The notes below the pieces were generated by a model, which was given only the letters and a program-made list of their open reading frames with translations, was not told where the DNA came from and did no database searches. Positions 1 through 8,220 of a stretch of 41,642 nucleotides of DNA are shown here, piece by piece. The stretch is from Rouxiella silvae (GTDB lineage: Bacteria > Pseudomonadota > Gammaproteobacteria > Enterobacterales > Enterobacteriaceae). The stretch is from positions 1 to 41,642 of the forward strand of contig NZ_MRWD01000052.1 in assembly GCF_002093625.1 (NCBI RefSeq). The letters are read 5' to 3'. Within the stretch, counting starts at the first letter, position 1. Each line of letters starts with the position of its first letter. Made by a program: the position numbers and the translations under genes.

Positions 1-44
1 CCTGAAATCTACATTTTCATATTTATATAAGGAGCATTATATAA

Positions 45-173
45 ATGATAGGTACTTCAAAATATCTTGCTTGCGTGAGTCGTTATTTTTTTTCGACGCA
101 AAGAAAGAATATTGATTATGTGCTTATGAAGGTTCTTTTCAGTATTTTCACGCATGGAGAGGGCCGTTTCTGA
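45..173 (+). CDS. Candidate small protein, 42 aa, unknown function
   Basis: An ATG at 45 is preceded by AAGGAG at 29-34, ten bases upstream, and the frame runs 42 codons to TGA at 171-173. The product begins MIGTSKYLACVSRY. It is basic in the middle (STQRKN) and has a short hydrophobic stretch near its end (VLMKVLFSIF), too short and polar to call a membrane segment with certainty. I recognise no family. The ribosome binding site is the main argument for translation; an ORF this short in AT-rich DNA can arise by chance. The promoter, if any, lies before the window. Confidence 0.3.
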   Translation: MIGTSKYLACVSRYFFSTQRKNIDYVLMKVLFSIFTHGEGRF

Positions 174-251
174 GGGTTTTCAACTTAAGAGTCCCTTAAC
201 AACAGCTTTCAGCGCTAAACGACTCCTCACATTGTCGGCTAAATGTACAAC

Positions 252-265
252 TAGGAAGAATCCTA
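252..265. promoter_or_regulatory. RcsB/RcsAB-box-like palindrome
   Basis: TAGGAAGAATCCTA is an inverted repeat with 5-bp arms (TAGGA/TCCTA) and a 4-bp centre. It agrees at about 11 of 14 positions with the RcsAB box (TAAGAATATTCCTA) known from capsule and motility genes. No clear sigma-70 promoter follows at the usual distance, so this is only a candidate for envelope-stress control of whatever is transcribed here. Confidence 0.3.
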
Positions 266-301
266 ATTCGCGCATCATATCAATTTGAGAGTGACTCAGC
301 T

Positions 302-330
302 AGCGTATTTTTTAACTAAAACGCTATGTT
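302..330 (+). terminator. Terminator-like stem with T-rich tail
   Basis: AGCG-TTTT can pair with AAAACGCT (one bulged A) around a short loop, and the stem is followed by ATGTTTTT. The stem is AT-rich and the tail is interrupted, so it would be weak. It could end a short transcript that starts near the RcsB-box-like site at 252-265. Confidence 0.22.
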
Positions 331-401
331 TTTCAAGGTTTTTTAATCGCATCTTTTTGAGACCTGTCCATGGCACAAAGTTTAGGTATATATATAACGA
401 T

Positions 402-419
402 TGTTGTGAATTCGCAACA
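402..419. promoter_or_regulatory. 18-bp operator-like palindrome
   Basis: TGTTGTGAATTCGCAACA is a palindrome with one mismatched symmetric pair, placed just after a TATATATAAC stretch (388-399) that could serve as a -10 element. The position over a possible transcription start is typical of a repressor operator. No regulator is recognised for this half-site and no convincing gene lies downstream. Confidence 0.3.
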
Positions 420-968
420 CCTTAATGAGTTTTAAACTAAGGTTTTTCTCTAAGATAACCATGCATTTGCCGTAAAAAAGGCATTTTATGGCTAAAATTA
501 ATGGCCCGCAATCAGCGTTTCTTATGGATAAATTGGCTAAGCAGCCTTGGCAGATGGGGCGGTAAGGGAAGTTGAGAGATTTCTTAGATAATCACACCCG
601 TCATTTTATTACGCGTTAGGTAATTCAGAACGCAGCAGCGGAAGTTTTTTGTACTTTATCCCGCTCTTATCGCTTTTCGCAGTATAAATTAATTTCTTCT
701 CTAAACTAATAGTCACGTATGTCGCAATTAAATTTCTACGTAGTCAAAAATAATAAGAGTATTAATGATTCATTAAGATTACGTTTAATTTTCGTCTAGG
801 TGGCATGGTGACACTATTTACGTGTTTACGTTTCGAACAAAAATAGCGGGGGGATGGAGTGCGCTGCGCGTGGGAGAACGGCAAATGAATAAGCAAAGCA
901 GAATAAGCAATAATGCGGATCCCAACTATTTCGCTATCGTGCGTTATAATATAACATTTCAATGGTTT

Positions 969-1907
969 TCATTTACCTGCGGGTTGAGTTCCACTGAGTA
1001 CCGGCATGACTTTACGAATTAGCGCCAAAAACGTTAACAGCCGTGCAGGATAGTAACTGGCATAGGGGTAAACCAGATAAACTGGCAACGGCTTGGCCCG
1101 CCACTGCGGCAATATATTCACCAGACTGCCATCAGCAATATTTTCCTTAACAATCCACGCCGAGATAATGGCTGCGCCTAATCCTGCTTCTGCCGCTTTG
1201 CGTGCGGCATAAAGACTGTCGGTGCTCATTTTGGGTACGATATTAAAGTGGACGTTTTCATTAGTGGCTTCATGGCGCAGGGTGACCTCATTGCGGTAAT
1301 AGGTGCTGAGCGCAATCCAAGGTAGCCCGGTAAGATCGCTGATTTTTTCAATCTCAGGAAAGCGAGTCAGCAGGGCGGGTGAGGCAATGACAATACGCGG
1401 CACTTCGGCAAGCAGCACGGCCACCATTGACGGGTCAGTGATTTCACCTACCTGAATTGCACAGTCAATGTGCTCGGCGATAAAATCTGGTGAGCGGTCG
1501 TTCAGCATCCAGTCAACCGACATGTTGGGGTAGCGCTGTAGGTACTCGGTCAACGGCGTAATGAGCTGGTCCTGACCAAACGCATGTGGTGCACGCACGC
1601 GCAGCACACCCTCAGGCTCGTCACTTGCACCTCGCAGTTCATCTTCAAGCGCATTCCAGCGTTCAATCAGCAGTTTTGCATGACGAAAACAGCGTTGGCC
1701 GTCGTCGGTGAGCTTCATGGCGTGGGTGGTACGCAGGATAAGTTTTGCGCCCAGCATTCGCTCCAACGCCTGCAATCTTCGACTGACGGTAGGTTGGCTG
1801 GTCTGCATTTGCTGTGCGGCGGCCGAAAGACTGCCGCTTTCCACGATGCGTATAAAGGTGTGCATCAGGTCTATGCGGTCAATGCCGCTTTGGAATGTTT
1901 TATTCAT
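969..1907 (-). CDS. LysR-family transcriptional regulator
   Basis: 312-aa LysR-type regulator. Residues about 13-75 form the winged helix-turn-helix (IRIVESGSLSAAAQQMQTSQ followed by PTVSRRLQALE), then a linker helix and an effector-binding domain of the substrate-binding fold to the C-terminus. The conserved SAAA..M..SQPTVSR..Q.LE pattern is clear. It is divergent from an MFS transporter gene with about 110 bp between them, so the transporter is the likely target, with negative autoregulation as usual for the family. A LysR-type T-N11-A motif overlaps the start codon. The effector cannot be deduced. Confidence 0.9.
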   Translation of the reverse strand: MNKTFQSGIDRIDLMHTFIRIVESGSLSAAAQQMQTSQPTVSRRLQALERMLGAKLILRTTHAMKLTDDGQRCFRHAKLLIERWNALEDELRGASDEPEGVLRVRAPHAFGQDQLITPLTEYLQRYPNMSVDWMLNDRSPDFIAEHIDCAIQVGEITDPSMVAVLLAEVPRIVIASPALLTRFPEIEKISDLTGLPWIALSTYYRNEVTLRHEATNENVHFNIVPKMSTDSLYAARKAAEAGLGAAIISAWIVKENIADGSLVNILPQWRAKPLPVYLVYPYASYYPARLLTFLALIRKVMPVLSGTQPAGK

Positions 1908-1920
1908 ACGTCATACGTAT
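1906..1920. promoter_or_regulatory. LysR-type T-N11-A box overlapping the regulator's start codon
   Basis: ATACGTCATACGTAT is a 15-bp perfect inverted repeat (6-bp arms, 3-bp centre) that contains the ATAC-N7-GTAT form of the LysR T-N11-A motif. It overlaps the first codon of the LysR gene and lies about 95 bp before the MFS start. That fits a site used for autorepression and possibly for activation of the divergent gene. No binding data are available. Confidence 0.45.
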
Positions 1921-2015
1921 AACAGTTTTACCTTTCCGGTGGCTACCACAGAATGTCGTCCCGGCTACTATAGCCGCAGTTTCCAGACCTATAAATATGA
2001 CCTCAAGGATCCAGC

Positions 2016-3227
2016 ATGTCTGAATTGCAAAACACCCAAAATTTGGATTTAGCGGACACAGCCGCACTTCCCGGAAAAATGGTTTTTACCCTGGCGGTGG
2101 GAGCTGGCCTGAGTGTGGCTTCTCTCTATTACAGCCAGCCGATGCTGGGCATTATGGGACCGAGTCTTAATGCCACCGTCAGTGAAACCGGTATGGTGCC
2201 GACGCTCACCCAAATAGGCTACGCGCTGGGTATTTTGTTTCTTATCCCGCTCGGTGACCGTTTTGACCGACGTAGCATCATTTTATTGAAAAGCTTTCTG
2301 TTGACCGTAGCGCTATTAATGTGCGGATTTGCGCCGGGGATCCACAGTCTACTGTTGACCAGCCTGCTGATTGGCGTGGCGGCAACCCTGGCGCAGGACA
2401 TTGTGCCTGCCTCGGCCGCACTCGCGCCTGCCGCTCAGAGGGGCAAAACCGTCGGTACGGTCATGACCGGTTTACTGGTGGGAATATTGCTCTCACGCGT
2501 GGTCAGCGGCGTGGTGGCAGAATGTTTTGGCTGGCGGGCGATGTACCAATTGGCGGCGGTTAGCGTTGCGCTGGTAGGATTCGCGCTGTGGCGGGTGTTG
2601 CCGCGCTTTACGCCTGGCACCGACATGAGCTATACGGCGCTGCTGCTGTCGATGCGTCATTTATGGTTACGTTATAAAACACTGCGTCGGGCAGCGCTGT
2701 CGCAGGGGCTGCTTTCCGTAGGATTTAGCGCATTTTGGTCAACATTGGCAATCATGCTTAATGAAACCTACCACTTGGGCAGTGGCGTGGCGGGGGCGTT
2801 CGGACTGGCGGGTGCCGCCGGTGCGCTGGCCGCGCCGCTGGCAGGCAAGTTGGCCGACCGACAGGGGCCAGCGAAGGTCACGCAGTTAGGCTCTGCGTTG
2901 GTTATGGTATCGTTTGCCGCGATGTTTTTACTGCCGTTGCTTTCACCCCATGCTCAACTGGTTTTGATCGTGCTTAGCGCCGTGGGTTTCGACCTTGGCG
3001 TACAGGCTACGCTGGTTTCTCATCAGACGCTGGTTTATGGGTTAGAACCTGCCGCGCGCGGCCGTCTTAACGCGCTGCTGTTTACCGTGGTGTTTATCGG
3101 TATGGCCGTCGGATCTGCCTTGGGCAGTAAAGCGCTAGAGTTAGCAGGATGGCAGGGCGTCGTGGCATTGGCCACGCTGGCAGGCGCGGGCAGTCTGCTG
3201 GTGAGGGTGATGAGTCGAAGAGTCTAA
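2016..3227 (+). CDS. MFS transporter, 12-TM drug/metabolite efflux type
   Basis: 403-aa inner-membrane protein of the major facilitator superfamily with about 12 hydrophobic helices. The conserved loop between helices 2 and 3 (PLGDRFDRRSII, near residues 77-88) is the MFS motif A, and a related copy (AGKLADRQGPAKV) follows helix 8, marking the internal duplication. An AAGGA at 2005-2009 supports the ATG at 2016. Its divergent partner is the LysR regulator. The family includes efflux pumps for drugs and small metabolites; the substrate here is unknown. A short gap of 166 bp follows before msrA. Confidence 0.85.
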   Translation: MSELQNTQNLDLADTAALPGKMVFTLAVGAGLSVASLYYSQPMLGIMGPSLNATVSETGMVPTLTQIGYALGILFLIPLGDRFDRRSIILLKSFLLTVALLMCGFAPGIHSLLLTSLLIGVAATLAQDIVPASAALAPAAQRGKTVGTVMTGLLVGILLSRVVSGVVAECFGWRAMYQLAAVSVALVGFALWRVLPRFTPGTDMSYTALLLSMRHLWLRYKTLRRAALSQGLLSVGFSAFWSTLAIMLNETYHLGSGVAGAFGLAGAAGALAAPLAGKLADRQGPAKVTQLGSALVMVSFAAMFLLPLLSPHAQLVLIVLSAVGFDLGVQATLVSHQTLVYGLEPAARGRLNALLFTVVFIGMAVGSALGSKALELAGWQGVVALATLAGAGSLLVRVMSRRV

Positions 3228-3393
3228 GCTTGATTTCTTCCAACGGGCCAAAATCTTCTTAGGCTTAAGGTTAATGAAGCTCGATTTTAATAAAGCACAC
3301 ACTGCTCACCGAGCTACTGGTTCAAATTACTTTAAAAGTGTAGCCTGTGGGCAAGGTGGCATCACCACAGTGCTTTAGAAGAGGAAGAAAACA

Positions 3394-3939
3394 ATGACTA
3401 TCGAATACGCAATCGTGGCAGGCGGCTGTTTCTGGTGTACGGAAGCAGTCTTTAAAGACGTTATCGGCGTTGAAACGGTTGAGAGCGGCTACATCGGCGG
3501 TTTAACCGAGAACCCGACCTATGAGCAAGTGTGTTCAGGAGAAACCGGTCATGCAGAAGCTATCCGTATCGGCTTTGACGCCGATAAACTCAACTATGGC
3601 GATCTGCTGGACATCAGCTTTGCCACTCATGATCCTACGCAGTTAAACCGCCAGGGTAATGACATCGGCACCCAGTATCGTTCAGCTATTTTTCCGCTAA
3701 ACGAACAGCAGAAAGTGCAAGCCGAAGCTGCCATTGTGCGCGCGCAGGAAGACAACGTCCAACCGGTGGTCACCACCATCGAGCCGCTGGCAACCTGGTA
3801 TCCTGCCGAGAACTATCATCAGGATTATTGGGACGGAGCAGGGCAGCGCAACGGTTACTGCATGGCAGTGATCCCGCCGAAATTGCAGAAATTGCGTAAA
3901 AGCTTTGCCAACCGCACTAAATCTTTGCAGGCGCAGTAA
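3394..3939 (+). CDS. msrA: Peptide-methionine (S)-S-oxide reductase MsrA
   Basis: 181-aa cytoplasmic MsrA that reduces the S epimer of methionine sulfoxide in proteins, using thioredoxin for recycling. The catalytic motif GGCFWC (residues about 10-15) carries the nucleophilic cysteine, and GTQYRSAIF, the HDPTQ motif and YHQDYW are the usual substrate-pocket segments. A cysteine near residue 151 (NGYC) could be the resolving residue. It is the short form: it lacks the roughly 40-residue N-terminal extension of the 212-aa E. coli MsrA, so it may be a paralogue of that gene. AGAGGAAG upstream is a strong ribosome binding site. A 26-bp hairpin-forming stretch (3346-3371) lies in the presumed leader. 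Confidence 0.93.
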   Translation: MTIEYAIVAGGCFWCTEAVFKDVIGVETVESGYIGGLTENPTYEQVCSGETGHAEAIRIGFDADKLNYGDLLDISFATHDPTQLNRQGNDIGTQYRSAIFPLNEQQKVQAEAAIVRAQEDNVQPVVTTIEPLATWYPAENYHQDYWDGAGQRNGYCMAVIPPKLQKLRKSFANRTKSLQAQ

Positions 3940-3949
3940 GCCTAAGCCA

Positions 3950-4402
3950 TTATTCTTGCAGCGCGGCCTCACGGGGTTTGCGCTGCTTCAGAATACGATG
4001 CAGGTTGCTCTCAAGCCACTCGGCTAAGCCAGTAACCTGCTCTTTCACTTCAATGCCTAACGGCGTCAGGCTGTACTCCACGTGTGGCGGAACTACCGGA
4101 TAAGACACGCGGTCGATAAAGCCGTCATCCTCCAGCGACTGTAGCGTTTGAGCCAGCATTTTTTCGCTCACGCCGCCAATTCTCCTACGCAACTCACTGA
4201 ATCGCAAAGTTTCTTCGCTTAATGAAATAAGTACCAACAGCCCCCAACGACTGGTGATATGGCGCAAAACTTCGCGCGAAGGGCAGTTTGCACTCATCAA
4301 CTCACCGCGTCGTACCTGCTCTACAAAAGAGAGTTCTGACGTAGGTTGCTCAATTGGCGCATTATTTCCGTTGGTTATATCGATAGACGTTTTATTCATC
4401 AT
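3950..4402 (-). CDS. ytfH: HxlR-family regulator YtfH (redox/quinone-sensing type)
   Basis: 150-aa winged-helix regulator of the HxlR family. The core from about residue 25 (CPSREVLRHITSRWG, then RFSELRRRIGGVSEKMLAQ, then YPVVPPHVEYSLTPLG) closely follows E. coli YtfH, with a longer N-terminus of about 25 residues. The cysteine in the CPSREVL segment is at the position used by redox-sensing HxlR members. It is divergent from qorB, the same pairing as ytfH/ytfG in E. coli, so it very probably represses qorB and itself. It converges on msrA with only 10 bp between the two stop codons. Confidence 0.9.
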   Translation of the reverse strand: MMNKTSIDITNGNNAPIEQPTSELSFVEQVRRGELMSANCPSREVLRHITSRWGLLVLISLSEETLRFSELRRRIGGVSEKMLAQTLQSLEDDGFIDRVSYPVVPPHVEYSLTPLGIEVKEQVTGLAEWLESNLHRILKQRKPREAALQE

Positions 4403-4410
4403 TTTTTTCC

Positions 4411-4449
4411 ATACTAACTAAAGGGTGCGTACTTACATAAAGTTAGTAT
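4411..4449. promoter_or_regulatory. Candidate YtfH operator in the ytfH-qorB intergenic region
   Basis: ATACTAACT (4411-4419) is repeated as its exact reverse complement AGTTAGTAT (4441-4449), with a further TACT at 4430-4433. HxlR regulators commonly bind TACT...AGTA-type sites, so this is the best operator candidate. It sits just upstream of the ytfH start, where binding would block ytfH transcription and possibly also the divergent qorB promoter. Confidence 0.55.
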
Positions 4450-4562
4450 AACGCATAGCATGGGGTCAAGCGAAGCCGAGTGAGCACCATTATCGGCTGT
4501 TCCTTAACTACTTATTAACTCACTGCTGTTCATTCGCTACAACCACACATTGGAGAATAACT

Positions 4563-5420
4563 ATGTACGCAATTACCGGTGCTACCGGCCAACTTGGCCG
4601 TTTGGTGATTAACGCTCTGCTGAGAACCGTGCCTGCCGACCAAATTATTGCAGCCGTTCGCAGTCCAGAAAAAGCCCAAGACTTGGCTGACCTCGGCGTA
4701 GTGGTGCGTAAAGCGGACTATGCCCAGCCAGATACGCTTGATGCCGCGTTTAATGGCGTGGATAAGGTCCTGCTTATTTCCTCAAACGAGATGGGCCAGC
4801 GTCAGGTACAACATCAGGTCGTCATTGATGCGGCCCAAAGAGCGGGCGTTAAACTGCTGGCTTACACTAGCCTGCTGCACGCCGACAGCAGCCCGCTTGG
4901 CCTTGGCGCGGATCATCGGGCGACCGAAGCGGCGCTCGCGGGATCTGGCCTGCCGGTAGTGGTACTGCGCAACGGCTGGTATACCGAGAACTATGCTGCC
5001 AGCATTGCTCCGGCGCTGGCGCATAACGCGTTTATTGGCTCAGCCGGCGAGGGCCGCATTGCCTCGGCGGCGCGTATTGACTACGCCGAGGCCGCCGCCG
5101 CCGCGCTGGTGCTCGACGAGCAGGCCGGTAAAATTTACGAGTTGGCGGGGGACACCTCCTACTCCTTGGCCGAGTTTGTCGCGGAAATTGCACGCCAGTC
5201 GGGTAAAAGCGTGGACTATGTCAATCTCCCGGAAAGTGATTTTGCTCAGGCGCTGATAGCTGCCGGTCTGCCTGAGGTGCTGTCGCTGATGTTGGCTGAT
5301 TCCGACGTGGGTGTCAGCAAAGGTGGGCTGTTTGACGACAGTCATACCCTCAGCAAACTGATTGGTCGCCCGACAACTGACTATAAAGTGGTGATTGCCG
5401 ACACTTTGGCTTCACTCTGA
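4563..5420 (+). CDS. qorB: NAD(P)H:quinone oxidoreductase QorB
   Basis: 285-aa atypical short-chain dehydrogenase of the NmrA-like type, orthologous to E. coli YtfG/QorB. The N-terminal MYAITGATGQLGRLV is the Rossmann GxxGxxG motif, and AYTSLLHADSSPLGL, LRNGWYTENY and ADSDVGVSKGGLFDDS are shared with QorB. It reduces quinones with NADPH in the cytosol and is thought to protect against quinone toxicity. GGAG ten bases upstream supports the ATG. It is divergent from ytfH, with the inverted repeat at 4411-4449 between them. A strong hairpin at 5500-5530 ends the transcript. Confidence 0.92.
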   Translation: MYAITGATGQLGRLVINALLRTVPADQIIAAVRSPEKAQDLADLGVVVRKADYAQPDTLDAAFNGVDKVLLISSNEMGQRQVQHQVVIDAAQRAGVKLLAYTSLLHADSSPLGLGADHRATEAALAGSGLPVVVLRNGWYTENYAASIAPALAHNAFIGSAGEGRIASAARIDYAEAAAAALVLDEQAGKIYELAGDTSYSLAEFVAEIARQSGKSVDYVNLPESDFAQALIAAGLPEVLSLMLADSDVGVSKGGLFDDSHTLSKLIGRPTTDYKVVIADTLASL

Positions 5421-5790
5421 TTCAAGAATGAGAGATAGATAACGCCTTGGTGAAAATTACAGCGTATTTTTAGTCGCTTATTTTTGGAAATTTGAAACAG
5501 ATCACAAGCATCCTCAGGATGTTTGTGGTCGTTTTGTTTAATAAATGCGCGAGAAGGCAAAATATTGTACTGATTACGCGAATTATAACGATTTAAAATG
5601 AGGTTTTTTTTGCCACGCTCCAAGAGAATAGGGTAGCATCTTCCGCCGTTGCCGGTTTTAACTCCTCGTTAACCTCGGCAGGTCAAGAATAATACAGTGG
5701 CGAAAAGCCACGAAAGGCGTCAGCAATTGCAATCGTTTGCTCATGTTGAAGGCTGGGCGTGGAAGAATTCTTTTGGAGAACAGGTAAGAA
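5421..5790. other. Intergenic region between qorB and ansP
   Basis: This 370-bp gap holds the qorB terminator (5500-5538) and the ansP leader. In the leader there is a small stem, GTGGC-GAAAA-GCCAC at 5697-5711. I see no convincing sigma-70 promoter and no coding frame with a ribosome binding site. Confidence 0.5.
5500..5538 (+). terminator. Rho-independent terminator after qorB
   Basis: A 14-bp stem (5500-5513 with 5517-5530, two G-U pairs) closes on a 3-base loop (TCA) and is followed by a T-rich tract (GTTTTGTTT). It lies 80 bp after the qorB stop. Confidence 0.75.
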
Positions 5791-7260
5791 ATGAAACGAC
5801 ATAAAAAAACTGCGGAAGAAAAACACGCAGCCAAAAGGCGTTGGCTGGATTCTCACGAGGAAGGTTATCACAAGAGTATGGGCAATCGTCAGGTTCAGAT
5901 GATTGCTATCGGGGGCTCTATTGGTACCGGTCTGTTTTTGGGCGCCGGTGCGCGTCTGCAAATGGCCGGTCCTGCGCTGGCGCTGGTTTATCTGGTCTGC
6001 GGTATATTCTCATTCTTTATTCTGCGCGCGCTGGGCGAACTGGTTTTACACCGCCCAACCAGCGGCAGCTTCGTTTCCTACGCCCGTGAGTTTTTGGGTG
6101 AAAAGGCTTCTTATGTCGCCGGTTGGATGTATTTCCTTAACTGGGCAATGACGGGCATTGTCGATATCACCGCCGTGGCGCTGTATATGCACTATTGGGG
6201 CACTTTTGGCGACGTACCACAGTGGATGTTTGCACTTGCAGCGTTGGCGATAGTGGCGACCATGAACATGATTGGCGTGAAGTGGTTCGCCGAAATGGAG
6301 TTCTGGTTTGCGCTTATTAAAGTGGCGGCGATTGCTATCTTCCTGATTGTCGGCGTGGTGTTCCTCGGCACCGGTAAAGAGCTGGCAGGTCAGCCGACCG
6401 GTCTGCATCTGATAACCGACAACGGCGGGATTTTCCCACACGGTCTGCTGCCTGCGCTGGTGTTGGTGCAGGGTGTGGTCTTCGCCTTTGCAGCCATCGA
6501 GCTGGTGGGGACCGCCGCCGGTGAAACCAAAGAGCCTGAAAAGATCCTGCCGAAGGCGATTAACAGCGTTATTTGGCGTATCGCCCTGTTCTACGTTGGC
6601 TCAGTGGTGCTGTTGGTGCTGCTGCTGCCGTGGAATGCTTATCAGGCAGGTCAGAGTCCGTTTGTGACCTTCTTTAGCAAGTTGGGTGTGCCTTACATCG
6701 GCACCATCATGAATATCGTGGTGCTGTCCGCGGCGCTGTCAAGCCTGAACTCGGGTCTGTATTCCACCGGCCGCATTCTGCGCTCGCTGTCGATGGGCGG
6801 TTCTGCTCCTAAGTTCATGTCAAAAATGAGCAAGCAGCAGGTGCCGTACGCCGGTATTTTGGTGACCGTGGCGATTTACATCATTGGCGTGGTGCTGAAC
6901 TACTACGTGCCGTCACAGGTGTTTGAAATCGTTCTGAATATCGCATCTTTGGGTATTCTGAGCTCGTGGGGCTTTATCGTGGTTTGCCAGATGAAACTGC
7001 GCAAGGCAATAAAAGAAGGCAAGGCGAAAGAGGTCTCCTTCAAGATGCCGGGCGCACCGTTCACCTCGTGGCTGACACTGTTGTTCTTGGGCAGCGTACT
7101 GGTGCTGATGGCGTTTGACTATCCAAACGGCACCTACACCGTGGCGACGATCCCCCTGCTGGTTATTCTGCTGGTGTTTGGTTGGTTTGGCCTGCGCAAC
7201 CGCGCTAAAGAAGTTAAAGCGCTGGAGCAGGAACACGCCGAGAGTTTTGATACCAAATAA
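5791..7260 (+). CDS. ansP: L-asparagine permease AnsP
   Basis: 489-aa inner-membrane amino-acid permease of the APC superfamily with about 12 helices. The sequence tracks E. coli AnsP almost throughout: AKRRWLDSHEEGYHKSMGNR before helix 1, the substrate-binding IGGSIGTGLFLGAG turn (about residues 40-53), GWMYFLNWAMTGIVDITAVA and the ITDNGGIFPHGLLP loop. It imports L-asparagine by proton symport. The ATG at 5791 follows a purine-rich AGGTAAG. It appears monocistronic, with a terminator at 7278-7309. Confidence 0.93.
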   Translation: MKRHKKTAEEKHAAKRRWLDSHEEGYHKSMGNRQVQMIAIGGSIGTGLFLGAGARLQMAGPALALVYLVCGIFSFFILRALGELVLHRPTSGSFVSYAREFLGEKASYVAGWMYFLNWAMTGIVDITAVALYMHYWGTFGDVPQWMFALAALAIVATMNMIGVKWFAEMEFWFALIKVAAIAIFLIVGVVFLGTGKELAGQPTGLHLITDNGGIFPHGLLPALVLVQGVVFAFAAIELVGTAAGETKEPEKILPKAINSVIWRIALFYVGSVVLLVLLLPWNAYQAGQSPFVTFFSKLGVPYIGTIMNIVVLSAALSSLNSGLYSTGRILRSLSMGGSAPKFMSKMSKQQVPYAGILVTVAIYIIGVVLNYYVPSQVFEIVLNIASLGILSSWGFIVVCQMKLRKAIKEGKAKEVSFKMPGAPFTSWLTLLFLGSVLVLMAFDYPNGTYTVATIPLLVILLVFGWFGLRNRAKEVKALEQEHAESFDTK

Positions 7261-7277
7261 GTACGGTCGGTGTTTTC

Positions 7278-7309
7278 AAAAACGGCCGCCTTTTGAGGTG
7301 GCCGTTTTT
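7278..7309. terminator. Terminator between ansP and the convergent FAH-family gene
   Basis: AAAAACGGCC pairs with GGCCGTTTTT around an inner CC/GG pair and a small loop. The T-run on one strand and the A-run on the other make it suitable for termination in both directions between the convergent genes. Confidence 0.8.
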
Positions 7310-7353
7310 GTCTCTCACAATATTATGTCTAATCTTATGTCTACCCAGTAAAA

Positions 7354-8052
7354 CTAAGGTTTAGCGCCCAGCGTAAAGCTAAACTCACCGACGCCTTCGA
7401 TGCCGCCGGTCACCGTGTCGCCTGGGTTGATCGCGCCCACTCCTGCTGGCGTGCCGGTATAAATCAAGTCACCCGCTTTGAGCTCGACGGCCTGCGAAAG
7501 AGAGCTAATGACGTCGGCTACCGGCCAAATCTGATCGTTCAGATCGCCAGCTTGACGGGGCTCACCGTTAACGTTGAGCCAAATTTTACCCTGTGCGGGA
7601 TGACCCACCTTACTGACCGGCAGTAGCGCAATCGTCGGCGCAGAGGCATCAAAGCCTTTGGCAAAGTCCCACGGGCGACCCATCTTTTTGGCGACGGCCT
7701 GTAGGTCACGGCGTGTTAAATCCACACCCACCGCATAACCCCAAACGTGATCAAGCGCCTGCTCGGCGGCAATGTTTTTGCCGCCTTTGCCAATGGCAAC
7801 CACCAGCTCAACTTCATGGTGCAGGTCAGAGGTCAGGGTGGGATAAGGCACTTCGCCCTGTGCAGGAATTACCGCGTCGGCCGGTTTAGCGAAAAAGAAC
7901 GGCGGCTCGCGGTCGGGGTCGTGGCCCATTTCACGGGCGTGTTCGGAATAATTGCGGCCAACGCAGTATACGCGGCGAAGGGGGAATCGGGCATCTTGAC
8001 CACTAACAGCCAATGAAGCGGGTTGTGGTGCGGGGATAACGAATTCAGTCAT
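7354..8052 (-). CDS. Fumarylacetoacetate hydrolase family protein (fumarylpyruvate hydrolase-like)
   Basis: 232-aa enzyme of the FAH family, which cleaves C-C bonds in acylpyruvates using a divalent metal. RRVYCVGRNYSEHAREMGHD and PPFFFAKPADAV resemble the fumarylpyruvate hydrolases of the gentisate pathway. The metal ligands are visible as HHEVELVVAIG (two Glu) and VGVDLTRRD (Asp), and YTGTPAGVG closes the active site. I chose the ATG at 8052; a GTG two codons earlier is possible. No gentisate dioxygenase or maleylpyruvate isomerase gene is next to it, so the physiological substrate is open; oxaloacetate decarboxylation and acylpyruvate hydrolysis both occur in this family. Confidence 0.82.
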   Translation of the reverse strand: MTEFVIPAPQPASLAVSGQDARFPLRRVYCVGRNYSEHAREMGHDPDREPPFFFAKPADAVIPAQGEVPYPTLTSDLHHEVELVVAIGKGGKNIAAEQALDHVWGYAVGVDLTRRDLQAVAKKMGRPWDFAKGFDASAPTIALLPVSKVGHPAQGKIWLNVNGEPRQAGDLNDQIWPVADVISSLSQAVELKAGDLIYTGTPAGVGAINPGDTVTGGIEGVGEFSFTLGAKP

Positions 8053-8134
8053 TTTCACTCTGCCATTTGTTGATTGATAATAAACGGACGGTCAAAAAGT
8101 GCTGCGAATAAGTTTATCCAATGTACTCAGAGTG

Positions 8135-8182
8135 CTAATCACATGCAACGGGACCCGATGCATGCATCGAGCCCCGTGATTG
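8135..8182. terminator. Long imperfect hairpin downstream of the SDR gene
   Basis: AATCAC and ACGGG pair with CCCGT and GTGATT, enclosing a 12-bp perfect palindrome (GATGCATGCATC, 8157-8168). It lies between the SDR stop and the FAH start on the minus strand. It lacks a good T-run, so it may be a Rho-independent terminator of poor quality or an mRNA-stabilising structure. Confidence 0.35.
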
Positions 8183-8220
8183 ATTATTCAGGGATACGCC
8201 CACACTTCATCCGCTATTTG

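Larger units (their letters stand above)
1..968. other. 960-bp region with no confident gene
   Basis: This AT-rich stretch lies upstream of the end of the LysR gene and has no ORF that looks like a known protein. It holds one 42-codon ORF with a good ribosome binding site, an RcsB-box-like palindrome, a terminator-like stem and an 18-bp palindrome, each listed separately. A 25-codon ORF at 488-565 has no clear ribosome binding site. The region looks like regulatory DNA, possibly with a small RNA or small proteins, rather than a decayed gene. Confidence 0.5.

Noticed and set aside
488-565. 25-codon ORF beginning MAKINGPQSAF
   Set aside because: No Shine-Dalgarno sequence and no similarity that I recognise; too short to support by itself.
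762-1022. Two overlapping 66-codon ORFs on opposite strands
   Set aside because: No ribosome binding site, no recognisable family, and one runs into the end of the LysR gene.
5381-5623. 80-codon minus-strand ORF after qorB
   Set aside because: It runs through the qorB terminator hairpin and overlaps the end of qorB antisense; no ribosome binding site or family.
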